The notes: generated by a model not told the origin, from the letters alone. Shown: positions 8,740 through 19,005, numbered from the stretch's first letter. The stretch is DNA of 64,000 nt from Nostoc sp. CHAB 5836 (GCF_020829445.1 NZ_JAIVFV010000013.1:1-64000); one strand, 5' to 3'. Numbers and translations are program-made.

Positions 8740-9634
8740 ACGATTTCTAAATGGAGAAAATCTCTTAAGCAATTAAGTTTGCACAGCAAATTATTCTGGT
8801 TCTATTCCCCAATTTCCCCAGCGAATTGCTTCACGCCGTTATCTTGATCCTATGCTATTGCCGTCAATTCATAGTTGTCTGCTTTTAACTCTTCAAATTT
8901 GTCGGACTTACGCACTATACAAATTAACCAAAATATGTGTTAATCAAAATCAACGTTTCAGACGCAGAACATAACCCCAGGGCTATTTCATTCTAGACAT
9001 AAACCACCCGGATCTGAAGTTCCTCTCTTATAGCTAAAGTACGTTTTAACGGACTATAACCTTTTCTCAGTCGTCTTGAAACGACTTTCGCTATTAGACT
9101 GGTGAATTCATTCTGAGGCGGGCTAGATGAGAATGAAATAGCCCTGATATAGTACTAGTATTTTATTTTTGAAATATACGTAGGGGAGCCAGTCGTTTGG
9201 GCGGGTTTCCCGACTTGAGCGAACTGGCGTTGTGTTAGACGAAAGTACAGCACCATCTCAAGCTTTTGGTGCATTACGGCTTACGCCTAACACACCCTAC
9301 AAATACTTGGATTTTTTCAAAAATCAAATATGATTCCTATATGTATGATACGTAAGTTCTGAAATTACACTTGCGGGGTATTTTGAAAACTGTAGTCGCC
9401 AATTATGCGTTAGATAAGTTAAAGATTAAAATAGCTGGAAATTCAGATCCAGCGTACCCTCATTTATCCTCTGGGACATACTGGGCCCTAAGTTGGGCGG
9501 ATTTTCTCCCAAGCAGGCAGTTTATGTGAGGATTAAATCACCGCCCTAAGCGTGACCATTTATCTTGACAATTTGCAAAAATTACCTCAATTTGACTGTT
9601 TAGCTTAGCAGCTATTCTTTTTTTTGAAATTTCC
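8740..9634. other. Intergenic region containing a diverged MITE
   Basis: No supported gene. It contains the MITE family A relative at 9150-9339. The rest is AT-rich sequence upstream of topA without a recognisable promoter. Confidence 0.5.
9150..9339. mobile_element. MITE family A, diverged copy
   Basis: The outer parts match the two identical family A copies (34824-34970 and 48956-49102): left AGTACTAGTATTTTATTTTTG then TACGTAGG, right CACCCTACAAATACTT and TCAAAAATCAAA then GATTCCTA. The centre is longer and different, giving 190 bases instead of 147. It is flanked by TA at 9148-9149 and 9340-9341, consistent with a TA target duplication. No coding capacity. Confidence 0.75.
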
Positions 9635-12286
9635 ATGTCAACTCTCGTCATCGTCGAATCTCCAACCAAAGCTCGTACCATTCGCAACTACCTGCCATCA
9701 GGCTATCGGGTGGAGGCGTCTATGGGTCATGTACGTGACCTACCCCAGTCGGCTAGTGAAATTCCCGCTGCCGTCAAGGGGGAAACATGGGCGCAGCTAG
9801 GGGTAAATGTGGACGCCGACTTTGAACCGGTATATGTTGTCCCGAAAGACAAAAAGAAAATTGTCACCCAGCTTAAAGAAGCCCTCAAAGATGTAGATGA
9901 ACTGATTCTGGCAACGGACGAAGACCGGGAAGGTGAAAGCATTAGTTGGCATTTATACCAATTGCTGAAGCCGAAAGTTCCGACTAAGCGGATGGTGTTT
10001 CACGAAATTACCCAAGAGGCGATTAAAAAAGCTCTGAAAAACTGCCGCAATATTGATGAACAGTTGGTTCGCGCCCAAGAAACCCGGCGGATTTTAGATC
10101 GGCTGGTGGGTTATACCCTATCTCCCCTGCTATGGAAAAAAATCGCCTGGGGATTATCTGCTGGGCGAGTGCAATCTGTAGCCGTGCGGCTTTTAGTCAC
10201 TAGGGAACGCCAACGCCGCGCTTTCCATGAGGGTACATACTGGGATTTGAAAGCTAGTTTAGAAAAGGAAAAAACCCCCTTTGGTGCCCAGTTGGTAACA
10301 TTGGGAGGAACCAAAATCGCTAACGGCAGCGATTTTGATGCCGCGACCGGACAAATTATCGCAGGTCGCAATGTCTTGTTGCTAAACGTTGACCAAGCTG
10401 TAGCCCTCAAGGAACGCCTAACTGGTAAAACCTGGAGTGTGAACGACATCGAGGAACGCCCTGTGACGCGCAAACCGTCACCACCGTTCACCACCTCGAC
10501 GTTGCAACAAGAATCTAACCGGAAACTACGTCTTTCAGCCCGTGACACGATGCGGGTTGCTCAGAATTTGTACGAGCAGGGGTATATTACCTATATGCGG
10601 ACAGATTCGGTACATTTGTCAGATCAGGCGATCGCCGCTGCTCGCAGTTGTGTAGAAAAACTCTATGGTCAACAATACCTTAGTCCCCAACCTCGGCAAT
10701 ACACTACCAAATCCAAAGGCGCACAAGAGGCGCACGAAGCCATTCGTCCAGCCGGTAGCAGCTTCCGCACCCCCCAAGAAACTGGTTTGGGCGGTAGGGA
10801 ACTTGCCCTTTACGATTTGATTTGGAAACGCACTGTCGCCTGTCAAATGGCTGATTCTCGGCAAACTCAAATTACCGTGCAATTGCAAGTTGAGGACGCT
10901 GGATTTCGTTCTTCTGGCAAACGGATTGAATTTCCCGGATACTTACGCGCCTACGTCGAAGGCTCAGACGACCCGGAAGCAGCACTGGAAGACCAAGAAG
11001 TAATTTTGCCGAATCTGAAAGTCGGAGATCATCCCAATTGTACAGAACTAGAAGCAGTTGGGCACGAAACCCAACCCCCAGCTAGGTACACCGAAGCGAC
11101 TTTGGTGAAAACCTTGGAAAGCGAAGGTATCGGTCGTCCCAGTACCTACGCCAGCATCATCGGCACGATCATCGACAAGGGTTATGCCCAATTGGTGAGT
11201 AACGCTCTCATCCCCACCTTCACCGCTTTCGCCGTCACCGACTTGCTGGAAAAACATTTCCCAGACATCGTTGATCCTAGTTTTACCTCAAAGATGGAGC
11301 AAACCCTCGATGATATTGCCACAGGTGAAGCGAAATGGCTACCCTACTTGCGGCAATTCTATCTGGGAGAGAAAGGACTGGAAACCCTAGTCAAAGAGCA
11401 GGAAAATAAAATTGACGCCACCAAAGCTAGGACTGTAGAACTGGAGAATCTAGACGCCAAAGTCCGCATTGGTAAATATGGCCCCTACATTGAAGTCGAA
11501 AATGATCACGGAGTTGTCACCGCCTCAATTCCCAAAGACCTGACACCAGCAGACCTCGACCCCAAACAGGTAGAAGTATTGCTGCGACAAAAAACCACTG
11601 GCCCTGACCAGGTAGGTCGGCATCCCGAAACTGGTGAACCGATTTATGTGAAAATTGGTGCTTATGGACCCTATGTCCAATTGGGTGACAAAACCGACGA
11701 AAACCCCAAACCCAAACAAGCCTCCCTACTCAAAGGTGTCACCCCAGAAACCCTGACTCTGGAAATGGCTGTTGGTCTGTTGGCACTACCCCGGACATTG
11801 GGAGTTCATCCAGTGTCTGGCAGCAAAATCCAAGCAAGTTTGGGACGCTTTGGCCCTTATGTCGTTCATGACCAGGGTAAGGAGGGAAAAGACTACCGCT
11901 CCCTGAAAGCTGCTGATAATGTATTGACAATTAGTTTAGAACGTGCATTGGAATTGTTATCCGAACCAAAAAAGGGACGCAGTTCCACCAACAGCAAATC
12001 CAAGGCAGCCTTACGCGAATTGGGTACACATCCAGAGGACGGGGAAACAATCAACATCTACGATGGCCCCTATGGCCCTTACATCAAGCATGGCAAAACT
12101 AATGTGAGTATCCCAGAAGGTCAATCGGTAGAAGATGTAACCCTGGCTGCGGCGCTGAACTTGTTAGCAACTAAGGCACCGACCGGAAAATCGACTCGCA
12201 AAACGAGTAAATCAACGAGTTCCAAATCTAAGTCAACTACTAAGTCATCAACGACCTCTGCGAAAAAAAAGGGCACGGAAGGCTAG
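9635..12286 (+). CDS. topA: DNA topoisomerase I (type IA)
   Basis: 883 residues. The N-terminal Toprim domain ([13 protein letters not shown]; acidic DEDREGE motif near residue 98) and the catalytic region YITYMRTDS near residue 314 are intact. The enzyme relaxes negative supercoils through a 5'-phosphotyrosine link. In place of zinc fingers, the C-terminal half carries repeated YGPYI/V units ([45 protein letters not shown]), as in other cyanobacterial enzymes, and ends in a Lys/Ser/Thr-rich tail likely to bind DNA nonspecifically. ATG at 9635; the upstream sequence has no strong ribosome site. Confidence 0.97.
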   Translation: MSTLVIVESPTKARTIRNYLPSGYRVEASMGHVRDLPQSASEIPAAVKGETWAQLGVNVDADFEPVYVVPKDKKKIVTQLKEALKDVDELILATDEDREGESISWHLYQLLKPKVPTKRMVFHEITQEAIKKALKNCRNIDEQLVRAQETRRILDRLVGYTLSPLLWKKIAWGLSAGRVQSVAVRLLVTRERQRRAFHEGTYWDLKASLEKEKTPFGAQLVTLGGTKIANGSDFDAATGQIIAGRNVLLLNVDQAVALKERLTGKTWSVNDIEERPVTRKPSPPFTTSTLQQESNRKLRLSARDTMRVAQNLYEQGYITYMRTDSVHLSDQAIAAARSCVEKLYGQQYLSPQPRQYTTKSKGAQEAHEAIRPAGSSFRTPQETGLGGRELALYDLIWKRTVACQMADSRQTQITVQLQVEDAGFRSSGKRIEFPGYLRAYVEGSDDPEAALEDQEVILPNLKVGDHPNCTELEAVGHETQPPARYTEATLVKTLESEGIGRPSTYASIIGTIIDKGYAQLVSNALIPTFTAFAVTDLLEKHFPDIVDPSFTSKMEQTLDDIATGEAKWLPYLRQFYLGEKGLETLVKEQENKIDATKARTVELENLDAKVRIGKYGPYIEVENDHGVVTASIPKDLTPADLDPKQVEVLLRQKTTGPDQVGRHPETGEPIYVKIGAYGPYVQLGDKTDENPKPKQASLLKGVTPETLTLEMAVGLLALPRTLGVHPVSGSKIQASLGRFGPYVVHDQGKEGKDYRSLKAADNVLTISLERALELLSEPKKGRSSTNSKSKAALRELGTHPEDGETINIYDGPYGPYIKHGKTNVSIPEGQSVEDVTLAAALNLLATKAPTGKSTRKTSKSTSSKSKSTTKSSTTSAKKKGTEG

Positions 12287-12817
12287 TACCCCTTTTATTA
12301 ATTCCAAATCACTGTTGGCGCAGCCTCTTTGGTAGGAGAAGTTCAGACCCCTGGGCGGGCTGCGCCAACGGCATCTGCCGCCCCTCCGACTTCTCTCTAA
12401 ATTCCCAAAAATTAAATTGCGCGTTGGCGTCAGCCTAAGAAGAGAAGGCGGTTCGATAAATTAAGCTTTTTAGGAATTTTTGCGTAAGTCCTGTTTTGAA
12501 TTATTTGAATTTTAGTTGCAGCCAATGGTGCAAGCCCCCGGATTTATCCGTGGGGTCTTCAATGCAAGAATTTGGAATTCCTCCGAAGGATGTTGACCCT
12601 TGATATCCATCCTTGATAGGATACAGCTCTATAGGTTGCAAGTGTGATAATCTAAAAAGTAAGGGAAAACACAACGCCAAATTTGAGAAGTGGCTGATGT
12701 CCCAAATACGGGATTGTGTCTTAGCCAAATTGGAAGCCAGAGGTGCGAAAAAAAGATGCCATTTTCTGCGTACCTGTTAATCAAAAATTGAGGTAGTATC
12801 TCAGGAGCGGTCAGTTC
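12287..12817. other. Intergenic region with possible IS200/IS605-type end remnant
   Basis: No convincing gene. Around 12529-12570 the sequence CAAGCCCCCGGATTTATCC, then GTGGGGTCTTCAATG, forms a hairpin like those at the ends of IS200/IS605-type elements, but no transposase or TnpB frame accompanies it. The remainder shows only GC-rich repeat fragments and AT-rich sequence. Confidence 0.35.
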
Positions 12818-12958
12818 ATGGACTATATAGAAAAGGTGCTGGAAAAGCTTAAGGAATTAGCGCGTAGGCTAATTGAGAGCCTGTTAGGCCCAGAGGCTGA
12901 ACCGGAACCGGAACTGATTCCGATTCCTGTAAACGATCGCTCGCGTCGTCGTCACTAA
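12818..12958 (+). CDS. Small basic/acidic protein of 46 residues upstream of aroQ
   Basis: A short gene beginning [20 protein letters not shown], with a well-placed ribosome site (AGGAG at 12803-12807, ten bases before the ATG). The N-terminal 23 residues form an amphipathic helix. A proline/glutamate stretch ([12 protein letters not shown]) and a basic end (DRSRRRH) follow. The stop lies 7 bases before the GTG of aroQ, so the two are probably co-transcribed. I recall similar short proteins in other filamentous cyanobacteria but know no function. Confidence 0.65.
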   Translation: MDYIEKVLEKLKELARRLIESLLGPEAEPEPELIPIPVNDRSRRRH

Positions 12959-12965
12959 CCCCAAA

Positions 12966-13430
12966 GTGCTGAACTCGACGTTAGAACCCTTAAGCATTCT
13001 GGCACTGCATGGGCCAAACTTAAATTTACTAGGACAGCGAGAACCAGGAATTTATGGCTCGTTGACCCTAGCTGAAATTAACCGCCTGTTAGAAGAAGAA
13101 GCATTCAAGTTACAGGCGAAAATTTTCCCTTTGCAGTCAAATCATGAAGGAATTTTGGTAGATACTATTCATGGCGCACTCGGGCAACATCAGGGAATTC
13201 TGATTAATGCAGGCGCATATACCCACACAAGTGTGGCCTTGCGAGATGCGATCGCAGCTGTTAACTTACCCACTGTAGAAGTACATCTAAGTAACATTTA
13301 CCGCCGGGAAGATTTTCGCCATCATTCTTACATCGCCCCAGTAGCGATCGGGCAAATAAGTGGTTTTGGTGTCCAAAGTTACTTGTTGGGCTTACAAGCA
13401 TTAGTTAATCATTTAAGAGTTAGGAGTTAG
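12966..13430 (+). CDS. aroQ: Type II 3-dehydroquinate dehydratase
   Basis: Catalyses dehydration of 3-dehydroquinate to 3-dehydroshikimate in the shikimate pathway; type II enzymes are dodecamers. The 154-residue product has [17 protein letters not shown] with the catalytic tyrosine, [33 protein letters not shown] with the catalytic histidine, and IGQISGFG. The start is GTG, 7 bases after the upstream small gene. The last residues (RVRS) and the TAG are read from the first units of the TTAGGAG heptamer array, so the repeat has replaced the natural 3' end. Confidence 0.95.
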   Translation: MLNSTLEPLSILALHGPNLNLLGQREPGIYGSLTLAEINRLLEEEAFKLQAKIFPLQSNHEGILVDTIHGALGQHQGILINAGAYTHTSVALRDAIAAVNLPTVEVHLSNIYRREDFRHHSYIAPVAIGQISGFGVQSYLLGLQALVNHLRVRS

Positions 13431-13521
13431 GAGTTTCCGAGTTAGGAGTTAGGAGTTAGGAGTTAGGAGTTGGGAGTTAAAAGTTAGGAGTTGGGAGTTG
13501 GGAGTTGGGAGTTGGGAGTTT
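13416..13521. repeat. STRR heptamer array (TTAGGAG / TTGGGAG)
   Basis: More than ten consecutive heptamers, beginning inside the end of aroQ and drifting from TTAGGAG to TTGGGAG. The reverse complement array lies at 13720-13766, so the two form a long inverted pair around 200 bases. Confidence 0.9.
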
Positions 13522-13719
13522 GAACAAGAATTGGTCGTTGGTAGTAAAGTTACTCCCTTCCCCCTATAAGATTACCTATTGATTTTTCTCTCTCTTCCTT
13601 GGTGTCCTTGGCGTCCTTGGCGTCCTTCTCGCAAGGGGAGACGCACTCGCGTTTGCGGTTCGTAAAAAAAATTAGGTATTCTTCTGGCGGGAAGGGAGTA
13701 GGAATTAGCAATCTTTCCT

Positions 13720-13766
13720 TAACTCCTAACTCCTAACTCCTAACTCCTAACTCCTAACTCCTAACT
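13720..13766. repeat. STRR heptamer array (CTAACTC)
   Basis: About six and a half copies of CTAACTC ending 10 bases before the ATG at 13776. It is the reverse complement of the 13416-13521 unit, so a transcript through both could fold into a long stem. A third array of this type is at 41579-41659. Confidence 0.9.
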
Positions 13767-13775
13767 ACATAATTT

Positions 13776-14720
13776 ATGCGTTACTCTCCTATAAGTCGCT
13801 TTAAAGGTACTTTACTCGGAGCATTCCTGGGGGAAAGTTTAGTATTTGGTGGTGAAATACAGTTTCAAGGTTGCCTAGATTTAGGCAGAATGGCAATTCT
13901 GGGTATCCAAAGTTTGATTGCGTTGGGTAAATTAAATTTAGATGATTGGATAGAGCGTGAGCAACAAGAATCTCCTCATTTAGCAGCAACTGATGACATC
14001 TCAACAAAAATAATTATTGCCACCCTACCAGTAGCACTTTTTTTTCACGAAAATCCAATTAAGCTCCGACAAAACTTGCTGCGTGTGCTAAAAATCTGGG
14101 AAGATGACCCAGTAGTAAGGGATGGAACCCTAGCAGTAGGATATGCGATATCTCTTGCCCTAACTGAAAAACTTCACCCTTTGACCGTGATCCCGCAAAC
14201 AATTTCTTTTCTCGGAGAAACACCTACATCAATACCAAAAAAATTATTAAGAGTCCAGAATTTATTAGAGCAGGGAGATGGGTTATCAACGGCAGAAGCT
14301 GAATTTGCTAGGGAAGAAAAACTCAGTAACACTATTGCTATGGCATTTTACTGCTTTTTGAGTACCTTGGAAGACTTTCGCCTTGCAGTTTTGCGGGCTA
14401 CTCACAATAGCAATTTTCAAATGCAAGATGTTACGCCCATAAGCTCACAGGCTACAGGTGCAATTACTGGTGCTTTATCAGGAGCATATAACGGTACAGT
14501 TGGAATTCCTGTAAGTTGGCAAGTCTTGCTCTTGCAGAGGAATTCGCCAGCATGGGGACTAACTAGTTTTTCCCAAATGTTAAAATTGACCGATGCATTT
14601 GTGGCAGTGTGGTCAGGAGTGTATGATCTGGACTTAAATGCAAGGGAGTTCACACAGGAGGGATGTGAAGAGGCTCCGCTTTCAGTTTACGCCGCTCCTC
14701 GCGTTATTCGGTCGCGTTAA
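13776..14720 (+). CDS. Degenerate ADP-ribosylglycohydrolase-like protein
   Basis: 314 residues. The start (ISRFKGTLLGAFLGES) and the end (QATGAITGALSGAYNGTVGIP) match the first and last conserved blocks of the ADP-ribosylglycohydrolase (DraG) helical fold, but the metal-binding aspartates expected in this family (paired Asp near the start and a D-D-T pattern near the end) are not seen. It is probably a non-catalytic homologue. It precedes the 7TM-HD gene by about 120 bases in the same direction. No transmembrane segment is seen. Confidence 0.6.
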   Translation: MRYSPISRFKGTLLGAFLGESLVFGGEIQFQGCLDLGRMAILGIQSLIALGKLNLDDWIEREQQESPHLAATDDISTKIIIATLPVALFFHENPIKLRQNLLRVLKIWEDDPVVRDGTLAVGYAISLALTEKLHPLTVIPQTISFLGETPTSIPKKLLRVQNLLEQGDGLSTAEAEFAREEKLSNTIAMAFYCFLSTLEDFRLAVLRATHNSNFQMQDVTPISSQATGAITGALSGAYNGTVGIPVSWQVLLLQRNSPAWGLTSFSQMLKLTDAFVAVWSGVYDLDLNAREFTQEGCEEAPLSVYAAPRVIRSR

Positions 14721-14838
14721 CAATAATTCATAATTCGTAATTACGAATTGTTAATTAGCAGTTGCCGCAGAACAAATTTCCCTGATAATTGATTGTCTTT
14801 TTTTGAGCTATCAAAGTCGGCAATTGCAGGCAGAGATA

Positions 14839-17574
14839 ATGAAAATCCAGCAATTATTGCAATTCTTGACCCAGCAATTGACTCAGTGGCAGCGACAGTG
14901 CAAAGAACTATGCCGTAAGGGAAAGTTAATGAGAAGTCCCAAAGGTAAAAGCCATAGAAGGGAACTTCTCAGGACTCTGGTCAAGAATGTAGTTCTGTTT
15001 TTATCAAAAATCAATGAGAAAAGCGTAGGCGTAGCCCGTGGTAGACATCGCCGAAAACAAGAAAGAGCGCTAAGGTCAAAGGCAAAATCGGTCAAAACTA
15101 AGAGTAGTATTTATACAGTCGGTTTAAACTGGGCACATGAACAGCGTTCCTTGGCAATCTTGGCGATCGCTCTAGTTTCCCTCACAGGCATTATTGGACA
15201 TAAATTATACAACCAAACTCAAATCCAAGTCGGACATCCCGCACCCCAGACAATTACAGCGCCTTACACAGCTAGCATCGAAGATCAGAAAAAAACAAAA
15301 GCCGGGCGCCAAGCCGTCAGTAATAGCTCGTTACAAGTGTTGATGGTTGATGAGCAAATGAACGAAAAAATCAACCAGAATTTGCAACAACTTCTGGATG
15401 ATGGCAATGAAATTCGCGCCGTTGCTGGATCTTTTCCTTTTTTTGATCCTGTCGTTTTGTCCATCTCTACCCAGCGTTACCTCCGCTCTTGTGCTGAGGA
15501 GGAATGGGAAGCACTGCTATTAAATGTACAAAATAGTCAAAGTCAGCAGAAGAAAGGAACAGGACGAACTGCGGCTTCATACCGTTCATCATCTATAGCT
15601 GTACCCAATCAGGAACGTCAGCCACCCACGACACCCAAATCTGATTCCCAGAATCCACAAAAGACAGAGCCAGTTAATTTTTCTGAAAACGTTGACTTTA
15701 CTCAAGCAGAAGCAGAACTAGAATCTTACCGTCTCACAAGTTTTGAGAAAAACTTGTCCTCACTAATTGCCCAAATTTCTGAAGTACGCCAAAGATACAC
15801 CCAAGCTACTACCAAACTTTTACAGTTGGAAACTGTTAGTCCAGAAGGAATATACGAGAAATCCGTGTTTTTGGATTTGTCAGATGTGGAGTGGGAAACA
15901 ACACAAATCGGAATCAATCAGAGTGTAGAGCGGATTCTCACCCAAGGCATCCCACAAGGACTGCCAAAAAATATTTTACAAGATGCAGTCAGCTTACAAT
16001 TGCAGACCTTTGTACCAAAATCCGCCGAAACTTTGGCAAAGAACCTGTTGTTGGCTGTACTTAAGCCGAATCTGCAAAAAGATGAAGAACAAACCAGAGA
16101 AAATGCTCAAAAGGCTGCTGCTGGCGTTCCAGCCGTGATGGTGAAGGTAGGATATGGTGAGGTGATTGTCAAAAGAGGAGAGCAGATTACTGCGTGGAAC
16201 TTTGAGGTGCTGGAGCATTATCACCTGATTCGCCGGGAGGTAAAATGGCAGGGGTTGGTGAAGTTAGCAGGTATTATTGCGATCGCCATTGGCATTTTTG
16301 TCTGGGTAGAATGCCATATCAATTACGAATTGCGACAACGCGATCGCCTATTGGTGTTACTGCTGACTCTGAGTGTGCCAGGAGTGATGGCGATGGGATT
16401 GCCTTATACTAGCTGGAGTGCCCTTGGTTTATTGTTGGGAAGCTTTTATGGCCCGACTTTGGCGTTGACAGTTGTCGGACTGCTGTCGCCGATATTAGGC
16501 ATTACCTTGGATATGAGCAAGGCTGCACTTTTAGCTGGTGTCGGGGGAGGAATATTAGGTAGTTACATTGCACAACGATTGCGATCGCGTGAGGAATTGG
16601 CATTATTGGGTGTGGCGATCGCCTTAACTCAGGGCGGCATTTATCTGGTTGTTAAAATCTTAATTGGTCAAGCATTTGGTTCAACTTGGTATGTTGTCCT
16701 CCGAGAAGCCGGATTGTTTGCTTTATCCGGTTTAGGCTGGAGTGTTGTCGCTTTAGGATTGAGTCCTTATCTCGAAAAAGTTTTTGATTTAGTTACACCA
16801 ATCCGTTTAGCAGAGTTGGCGAACCCTAACCGCCCTTTATTAAAACGACTTGCTACTGAAACTCCGGGAACTTTTCAGCATACATTGCTTGTGGCTACCC
16901 TTGCCGAAGCTGCTGCCAAAGAACTAAAATGCAACGTTGAACTAGTCAGGGCTGGGACATTATATCACGATATTGGCAAAATGCACGACCCCCTTGGCTT
17001 TATTGAAAATCAAATGGGGGGGCCGAATAAACATGATACAGAGATTAAAGACCCTTGGAAGAGTGCAGAGATCATCAAAAAGCACGTAACTGAAGGGTTG
17101 GTGATGGCGCGTAAACACCTTTTACCGACAGCAATTCAAGCTTTTATTCCAGAGCATCAGGGAACAATGTTAATTGCCTATTTCCATCATCAAGCCCAGC
17201 AAATGGCTCAGTCAGATCCAAGTTTAACAGTAGACGATGCAGATTTTCGCTATGATGGGCCAATTCCCCAATCACGGGAAACAGGAATTGTCATGTTAGC
17301 AGATTCTTGCGAAGCAGCGCTGCGATCGCTGGAAGCATCGGCTAAACCTGTGGGAGAGAAGCGATCGCTCAAAGATGTCTCCACTGAACAAGCTTTAACA
17401 ATGTTAAATAATATTCTGCGTGCCAAGTGGCAAGACAATCAACTTGTAGATTCAGGACTAACACGAGAAGAAATGTCACAAATTGCTCAAATATTTGTGG
17501 ATGTTTGGCAACAATTTCATCACAAACGCATTGCCTATCCTAAGTTAAAGGCTAGTAGTCCTGCGCAAAGTTGA
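14839..17574 (+). CDS. 7TM-HD (PgpH-type) phosphohydrolase
   Basis: About 911 residues, layout of PgpH. A basic cytoplasmic N-terminus is followed by one transmembrane helix (LAILAIALVSLTGIIGH) and a large extracytoplasmic 7TMR-HDED domain (GHPAPQTITAPYTA). A block of about seven helices and a C-terminal HD domain follow, with HTLLVATLAEAAA, the HD pair in TLYHDIGKMH, PEHQGT and HH further on. Family members hydrolyse cyclic di-AMP to pApA, so a c-di-AMP phosphodiesterase at the plasma membrane is the best guess. I prefer the ATG at 14839; a TTG at 14803 is possible. The 3' end is duplicated downstream at 18746-18959 and 19787-19842. Confidence 0.85.
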   Translation: MKIQQLLQFLTQQLTQWQRQCKELCRKGKLMRSPKGKSHRRELLRTLVKNVVLFLSKINEKSVGVARGRHRRKQERALRSKAKSVKTKSSIYTVGLNWAHEQRSLAILAIALVSLTGIIGHKLYNQTQIQVGHPAPQTITAPYTASIEDQKKTKAGRQAVSNSSLQVLMVDEQMNEKINQNLQQLLDDGNEIRAVAGSFPFFDPVVLSISTQRYLRSCAEEEWEALLLNVQNSQSQQKKGTGRTAASYRSSSIAVPNQERQPPTTPKSDSQNPQKTEPVNFSENVDFTQAEAELESYRLTSFEKNLSSLIAQISEVRQRYTQATTKLLQLETVSPEGIYEKSVFLDLSDVEWETTQIGINQSVERILTQGIPQGLPKNILQDAVSLQLQTFVPKSAETLAKNLLLAVLKPNLQKDEEQTRENAQKAAAGVPAVMVKVGYGEVIVKRGEQITAWNFEVLEHYHLIRREVKWQGLVKLAGIIAIAIGIFVWVECHINYELRQRDRLLVLLLTLSVPGVMAMGLPYTSWSALGLLLGSFYGPTLALTVVGLLSPILGITLDMSKAALLAGVGGGILGSYIAQRLRSREELALLGVAIALTQGGIYLVVKILIGQAFGSTWYVVLREAGLFALSGLGWSVVALGLSPYLEKVFDLVTPIRLAELANPNRPLLKRLATETPGTFQHTLLVATLAEAAAKELKCNVELVRAGTLYHDIGKMHDPLGFIENQMGGPNKHDTEIKDPWKSAEIIKKHVTEGLVMARKHLLPTAIQAFIPEHQGTMLIAYFHHQAQQMAQSDPSLTVDDADFRYDGPIPQSRETGIVMLADSCEAALRSLEASAKPVGEKRSLKDVSTEQALTMLNNILRAKWQDNQLVDSGLTREEMSQIAQIFVDVWQQFHHKRIAYPKLKASSPAQS

Positions 17575-17664
17575 TAATACGATTAAAATAATTCGTAATA
17601 CCTCGACTCCCTTCGACTGCGCTCAGGGCGAGTCGCTCGGCACAAGTTCGTAATTCGTAATTAA

Positions 17665-17707
17665 GTTTTGTGACTCTTATTTAGACCCCGACCCAAAACG
17701 TTCTGCC
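17665..17707. repeat. 43-bp perfect inverted repeat, left copy
   Basis: GTTTTGTGACTC to ACGTTCTGCC here is the exact reverse complement of 19006-19048. The pair encloses the intact secreted-protein gene and the second HD-gene tail. Confidence 0.85.
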
Positions 17708-17739
17708 TGTATTGCTGGGGACTTAAACCCCTAAAGTTC

Positions 17740-17876
17740 GTTAACTTAAGCCTTGGCGAAGGTCATTCGCGGCTATACAGGCTTTCGTCCGCGCAGGCGG
17801 ACGAAAGTCAAATCAAGGTTTTGAAACCCACAAAGGTGGGTTTCGTTTGTGTAGACGCGGTTTCTAACCGCCTAGA
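17740..17876. mobile_element. Repeat family E, right-truncated copy
   Basis: Matches the interior of the complete element at 52776-52931 (AACTTAAGCC, TTCGCGGCTA, CGCGCAGGCGG, GTGTAGACGCGGTTTC then TAACCGCC) but stops abruptly at the 3' end of the 17872-18366 gene. That gene's TAG lies on the junction. Confidence 0.65.
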
Positions 17877-18366
17877 GACGGGGTTTGATCAATTCACCGC
17901 GAAATGTATTAGTGAACGCTGGTGCGGGGTCAGAAGCCTGGGGATTGCCATTAAGGGGAAAGAATCGCCCTTCCAGAGTGCCCTGAATCATGTTTTTACC
18001 CGTCACGGTTGCTTTGTAATCAATTCGCCCAATCTGTTTATTCTGACCGTTGAGAGGCAGGGTAAAATCGATCGTTCTGGCAGTAATCTGGTTGCCGACG
18101 CATTTCCAGGTTCCTAGTTGACTGGTAAAGGGTGCAAAGTTCGTGCTACCACCCTCATTAGAACTGGTCACAGCCAGGGTATCCTCTTCGTCGAAGCTGA
18201 TTACCCCCCGTGCAACAAAACCCGAAGTTGACTCAAGGGTAATAATGTAAGCACCAGGTTCGGGCAAACACTTGTTTTCTGAAGCAGTGGCTGCTCCTGA
18301 ATTGAGAATTGCTGGCATCAGGAGGGAAGCAAATACAGCAGTAGAGAAGATTTTACGAATTTTCAT
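17872..18366 (-). CDS. Small secreted protein of unknown function
   Basis: 164 residues with a clear Sec signal peptide (MKIRKIFSTAVFASLLMPAI, then LNSGAATASEN; cleavage expected after ATA or ASE). The mature part is a beta-rich 130-residue domain with two cysteines (NKCLPE and TWKCVGN) that could form a disulfide, consistent with a lipocalin-like or barrel fold, but I recognise no family. A truncated paralogue lies at 19329-19604. The stop is supplied at the junction with repeat family E, so the natural C-terminus may have been slightly longer. Confidence 0.75.
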   Translation of the reverse strand: MKIRKIFSTAVFASLLMPAILNSGAATASENKCLPEPGAYIITLESTSGFVARGVISFDEEDTLAVTSSNEGGSTNFAPFTSQLGTWKCVGNQITARTIDFTLPLNGQNKQIGRIDYKATVTGKNMIQGTLEGRFFPLNGNPQASDPAPAFTNTFRGELIKPRL

Positions 18367-18464
18367 GGTAGAACTAAACTAAAAAATTTAGGTAACTCTA
18401 CTTAATATACAGATAGTAAGAAACATTATTAATAAATTTTAGTTAACTCCAGAGAAAAAAGCTT

Positions 18465-18656
18465 TAGGACTTACGCAAGTGTCACAAAAAATAAAAGCTT
18501 TTAGTTTGTAGTAACGGCTTTAGCGCTGATGAAAGAGGACTAAAGTCCTCTCTTCTCTTCTTAGGCTGCACTTCGACTACGCTCAGTGACCACGCCAACG
18601 AGACGCACTCGCGTTCACCACAAACTCCAAATAATATGCCAGTTGCGTAAGTCCTA
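18465..18656. mobile_element. MITE family F with 5-bp target duplication
   Basis: Ends TAGGACTTACGCAA and TTGCGTAAGTCCTA are inverted repeats. AGCTT flanks both sides. The paralogous segment at 19694-19710 carries the uninterrupted sequence (AAAAAAGCTTTATCTC), so this is an insertion with a 5-base duplication. No coding capacity. Confidence 0.85.
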
Positions 18657-18745
18657 AGCTTTATCTCAATTGCGATGACTGCGGGGGGTGTAGCGATCGC
18701 AATTGCAAAGCTTGGCTATTATCGTTGTCAAGCTTTCTGAAGTTG

Positions 18746-18959
18746 GCGATCGCTCAAAGATGTCTCCACTGAACAAGCTTTAACAATGTTAAATAATATT
18801 CTGCGTGCCAAGTGGCAAGACAATCAACTCGTAGATTCAGGATTAACACGAGAAGAAATGTCACAAATTGCTCAAATATTTGTGGATGTTTGGCAGCAAT
18901 TTCATCACAAACGCATTGCCTATCCTAAGTTAAAGGCTAGTAGTCCTGCGCAAAATTGA
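18746..18959 (+). pseudogene. Duplicated 3' end of the 7TM-HD gene (copy 2)
   Basis: From the HIP1 octamer at 18746 to the TGA, the sequence is nearly identical to the last 214 bases of the 7TM-HD gene (from 17361): a handful of substitutions and no indels. It has no start and only the C-terminal helices, so it is not a gene. It proves a tandem duplication. Confidence 0.95.
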
Positions 18960-19005
18960 TCATACGATTAACAAAGTTTAGGGGTTTAATTCCTAGCCTT
19001 TGAAA

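Noticed and set aside
12501-12728. 75-codon minus-strand frame between topA and the small gene
   Set aside because: Low-complexity composition, no ribosome site, and it overlaps a hairpin that looks like an IS end.
13416-13766. Repeat arrays as a CRISPR locus
   Set aside because: The unit is 7 bases without unique spacers, and no cas gene is present; these are STRR heptamers.
17821-18117. 98-codon plus-strand frame opposite the secreted-protein gene
   Set aside because: It starts in repeat family E and is antisense to a gene with a clear signal peptide and a paralogue.
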